DNA from: Nakazawaea peltata
Lineage: Eukaryota > Ascomycota > Pichiomycetes > Alaninales > Pachysolenaceae
DNA length: 64,000 bases
Reading direction: 5' to 3'
NCBI GenBank assembly: GCA_001599355.1
Contig: BCGQ01000008.1
Coordinates: 1-64,000 of the forward strand
Numbering within the stretch: position 1 is the first letter of the stretch; each line of letters starts with the position of its first letter. The translations under genes were made by a program, and so were the position numbers. The notes under the pieces are model-generated. The model saw only the letters and a program-made list of their open reading frames with translations, did not search any database and had not been told where the DNA came from. Positions 62,200-64,000 of the stretch are shown piece by piece.

Positions 62200-63201
62200 A
62201 TGGAATACTTACCAACTATTGACAGACCATTCGGTGTTAAGTTATGGCCACTTTTTGACCAGGCTGTTGCCAAACTGACTTGTGGACACTTTGTTCCGAG
62301 CCAGTTCGAGTTTGTCCAAGGCTCTTTACCGCTCTCCACTTTGCACCCAGTTTTGGGAATGATTCTGTTCTATTACCTTGTCATTTTCGGTGGTAGAAGC
62401 TTGATTCGTACTTTGGGAATCAAACCATTAGTTTTGAACGGATTATTCCAATTGCACAACGTTTTCTTGACCACTTTGTCTTTCACTTTGTTGATTTTGA
62501 TGGTTGAGCAATTGATTCCAACTATCCTGAGACACGGTCTTTTCTATGCTATCTGTGATGAGGCATTCTGGACTCAGGAGATGGTTTGCTTGTATTATTT
62601 GAACTACATCACCAAGTATATCGAGTTCATCGACACTGTTTTCCTTGTAGTTAAGCAAAAGAAGTTGACTTTTTTGCACACTTATCACCATGGACTGACT
62701 CTGTTATTATGTTACACTCAGTTAATCGGTAAGACTCCAATCAGTTGGGTTGTCATCTCTTTGAACTTGGGTGTTCATGTTGTTATGTATTTCTACTACT
62801 TCTTGGCTGCTAGAGGTATCAGAGTCTGGTGGAAGGAATGGGTCACCAGATTCCAAATTATCCAATTTGTCTTGGATTTGGGTTTCGTCTACTTTGCAAC
62901 TTATCAAAAAGTTCTGTTCTCGTATTTCCCAGATACTTTGCCATACTGTGGTGACTGTGCCGGTCAAATGCAAGCTGCTGTCTATGGTTGTACCATCTTA
63001 TCCAGTTACTTGGTATTATTCATCGCTTTCTACATTGAAGTCTACAGAAAATCTGGTTCTAAAAAGCTGAAGCTGGTCAAGCTGGTTAGAGGTGGTTTCT
63101 CCGCCAAGGTTAATGAGTACGTCAACTTGGAGGGTGCCAAGTTGACCAGTGCTACTCCATCCCCTGCCCCTTCTAAACTTAGAAGAAGAAGAAAGGATTA
63201 A
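62200..63201 (+). CDS. ELO3: Very-long-chain fatty-acid elongase, Elo2/Elo3 type
   Basis: 333 residues, seven membrane spans, ER. The HxxHH box is H160-TYH163-H164. Neighbouring blocks LYYLNYITKYIEFIDTVFLV and WWKEWVTRFQIIQFVLDLGF agree with Elo3 nearly residue for residue. Two CTG codons right after the box (62695 and 62701) give YHHGATALLCYTQL with Ala, identical to Elo3; Leu would break a conserved stretch. C-terminus is basic (RRRRKD). It makes C24-C26 fatty acids for ceramides. Elo2 versus Elo3 is not settled by eye. It converges with the dynactin gene, 35 bp apart. Confidence 0.93.
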   Translation: MEYLPTIDRPFGVKLWPLFDQAVAKLTCGHFVPSQFEFVQGSLPLSTLHPVLGMILFYYLVIFGGRSLIRTLGIKPLVLNGLFQLHNVFLTTLSFTLLILMVEQLIPTILRHGLFYAICDEAFWTQEMVCLYYLNYITKYIEFIDTVFLVVKQKKLTFLHTYHHGLTLLLCYTQLIGKTPISWVVISLNLGVHVVMYFYYFLAARGIRVWWKEWVTRFQIIQFVLDLGFVYFATYQKVLFSYFPDTLPYCGDCAGQMQAAVYGCTILSSYLVLFIAFYIEVYRKSGSKKLKLVKLVRGGFSAKVNEYVNLEGAKLTSATPSPAPSKLRRRRKD

Positions 63202-63236
63202 ATATAGTACATAACTCTAGTATTTATTTACACAAT

Positions 63237-63728
63237 TTAGATACCCCCAACGATAAACCGTTTCTTGACATCGAGCTCGATGCTCTTCTTGTAACCCGGA
63301 TTCAAATCTTTGAATAACAATCCTGGACCCGCAGGATCGTGTTTCACGTGTGTATAGCTTGGTACCACCATATTTGACCTCACATGGACTTCAGGGTCTA
63401 ATATACAACAGTCTCCTATGACGCCCTCTACTTTGCAACCTTGACCGACAATGACACGCGACCCCACGCTCGTAGACGAGATATTACTATTGGAATCAAA
63501 GAAGTTGAAAGATCCAACCTTAATTGGTCTCTTACTCAGGTCAAAAACACATTTGGTCCGAAGATAGCAATATTTTCCAATTTGAATTGAGATCTGATGT
63601 TCGGAGTTTCCGAGAAGTTGAACGTCTTTGTCGACGAGAGAGTTCCCCAGGATTGCGATTGTATTTTTCAGGGTGATATTTGCTTCTCGATGGATCTGGT
63701 TACCCGATTGGGTAACTATGAACGACAT
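63237..63728 (-). CDS. Dynactin p25 subunit (left-handed beta-helix)
   Basis: 163 residues. Hexapeptide repeats form a left-handed beta helix: SISIQIGKYCYLR-like coils, VGSRVIVGQGCKVEGVIGDC and CCILDPEVHVRSNMVVPSYT match the p25 (DCTN5) order including GDCCILDPEV and VPPxT. p25 sits at the dynactin pointed end and helps early-endosome dynein cargo; S. cerevisiae lacks it but filamentous fungi (Neurospora ro-12) have it. Its retention in this yeast implies a fuller dynactin complex. ATG at 63728. Confidence 0.78.
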   Translation of the reverse strand: MSFIVTQSGNQIHREANITLKNTIAILGNSLVDKDVQLLGNSEHQISIQIGKYCYLRTKCVFDLSKRPIKVGSFNFFDSNSNISSTSVGSRVIVGQGCKVEGVIGDCCILDPEVHVRSNMVVPSYTHVKHDPAGPGLLFKDLNPGYKKSIELDVKKRFIVGGI

Positions 63729-64000
63729 TTTTGGCTTGGAGATTCGGATCTATCAAGGGCAGTCATAATGACGGAGAACAAGACCTGGCCCAAAAGGGAT
63801 AAGATCAGATCGAGTCGCGCTCCTCAGGGATCGGAGCATTTTACAAACATCAGCCCATGTAGCAGCAGTTTACAAATACCATTAATTTTAGCAATCTACG
63901 AATTTTCATTTTAGTACCGAGATTTGCGCTGCCTACCTAAATAGGAGACCTGAGGCTGGGCGTTAAGAGTTTCTTAGTTGGGGATTTGGGGATTTAGCAG
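63729..64000. other. Window right edge, upstream of dynactin p25
   Basis: 272 bp; the plus-strand frame 63597-63914 overlaps the p25 gene antisense and looks random. No feature is called. Confidence 0.35.

Noticed and set aside
63597-63914. Plus-strand frame over the dynactin gene and window edge
   Set aside because: It is antisense to a conserved beta-helix protein and shows no family likeness.

Overview
The window is one end of a budding-yeast chromosome. It starts with about 2.6 copies of a 28-bp telomere-like repeat (1-73), passes a subtelomeric adhesin, and then enters a compact set of about 26 protein genes with few short introns (donors GTAAGT or GTGAGT, branch sites TACTAAC). Every large gene has a recognisable Saccharomycotina relative except one coiled-coil protein and one possible small ORF. 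I found no transposon, virus-derived element, rRNA, tRNA or CRISPR array.

The most important point for any reader is the genetic code. CTG codons in conserved proteins fall at positions that are Ala in other yeasts: four exact sites in DUS1, three in ENT3, two in the ELO gene, two in RNR1, one each in ERG11 and VPS70. They do not fall at Leu positions and only sometimes at Ser positions. The window therefore belongs to the CUG-Ala yeasts (Pachysolen, Nakazawaea, Peterozyma; NCBI code 26). Standard-code translation is wrong at every CTG.

Layout. 1-150 telomere-like repeats. 818-5803 a GLEYA-type, Flo-like GPI adhesin with about 34 repeats of 37 residues and unresolved bases, followed by a 1.9-kb empty upstream region. 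7675-17881 an accessory-looking metabolic block: 5-oxoprolinase (OXP1), a Zn2Cys6 regulator whose zinc cluster sits on a separate first exon, a fructosyl-amino-acid (Amadori) oxidase transcribed divergently from it, and a DAL5-family permease. The promoters of OXP1 and the regulator/oxidase pair share a 13-bp identical block and two shorter words, so they look co-regulated. This block is the best candidate here for an undescribed system: salvage of amino acids from glycated amino acids and pyroglutamate.

17965-33396 ERG11, HSP12, a SIC1-like CDK inhibitor, RGD2, a 2-oxoglutarate/Fe(II) oxygenase, a selenoprotein-W-like Rdx protein, TUB1 (one intron), an LCCL-domain membrane protein and RNR1. 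34365-50747 NOT1/CDC39 (with a probable leader intron), a Bul-like arrestin, a coiled-coil protein and a C2H2 transcription factor. 51006-63728 DUS1, VPS70, mitochondrial cyclophilin, ENT3, BET5 (three exons), SEC8, an ELO-family elongase and dynactin p25. Several pairs are tightly convergent (35-83 bp between stop codons).

Several starts were corrected because the longest open frame begins at a non-ATG codon: HSP12, RNR1, the arrestin, DUS1 and the Zn2Cys6 gene.
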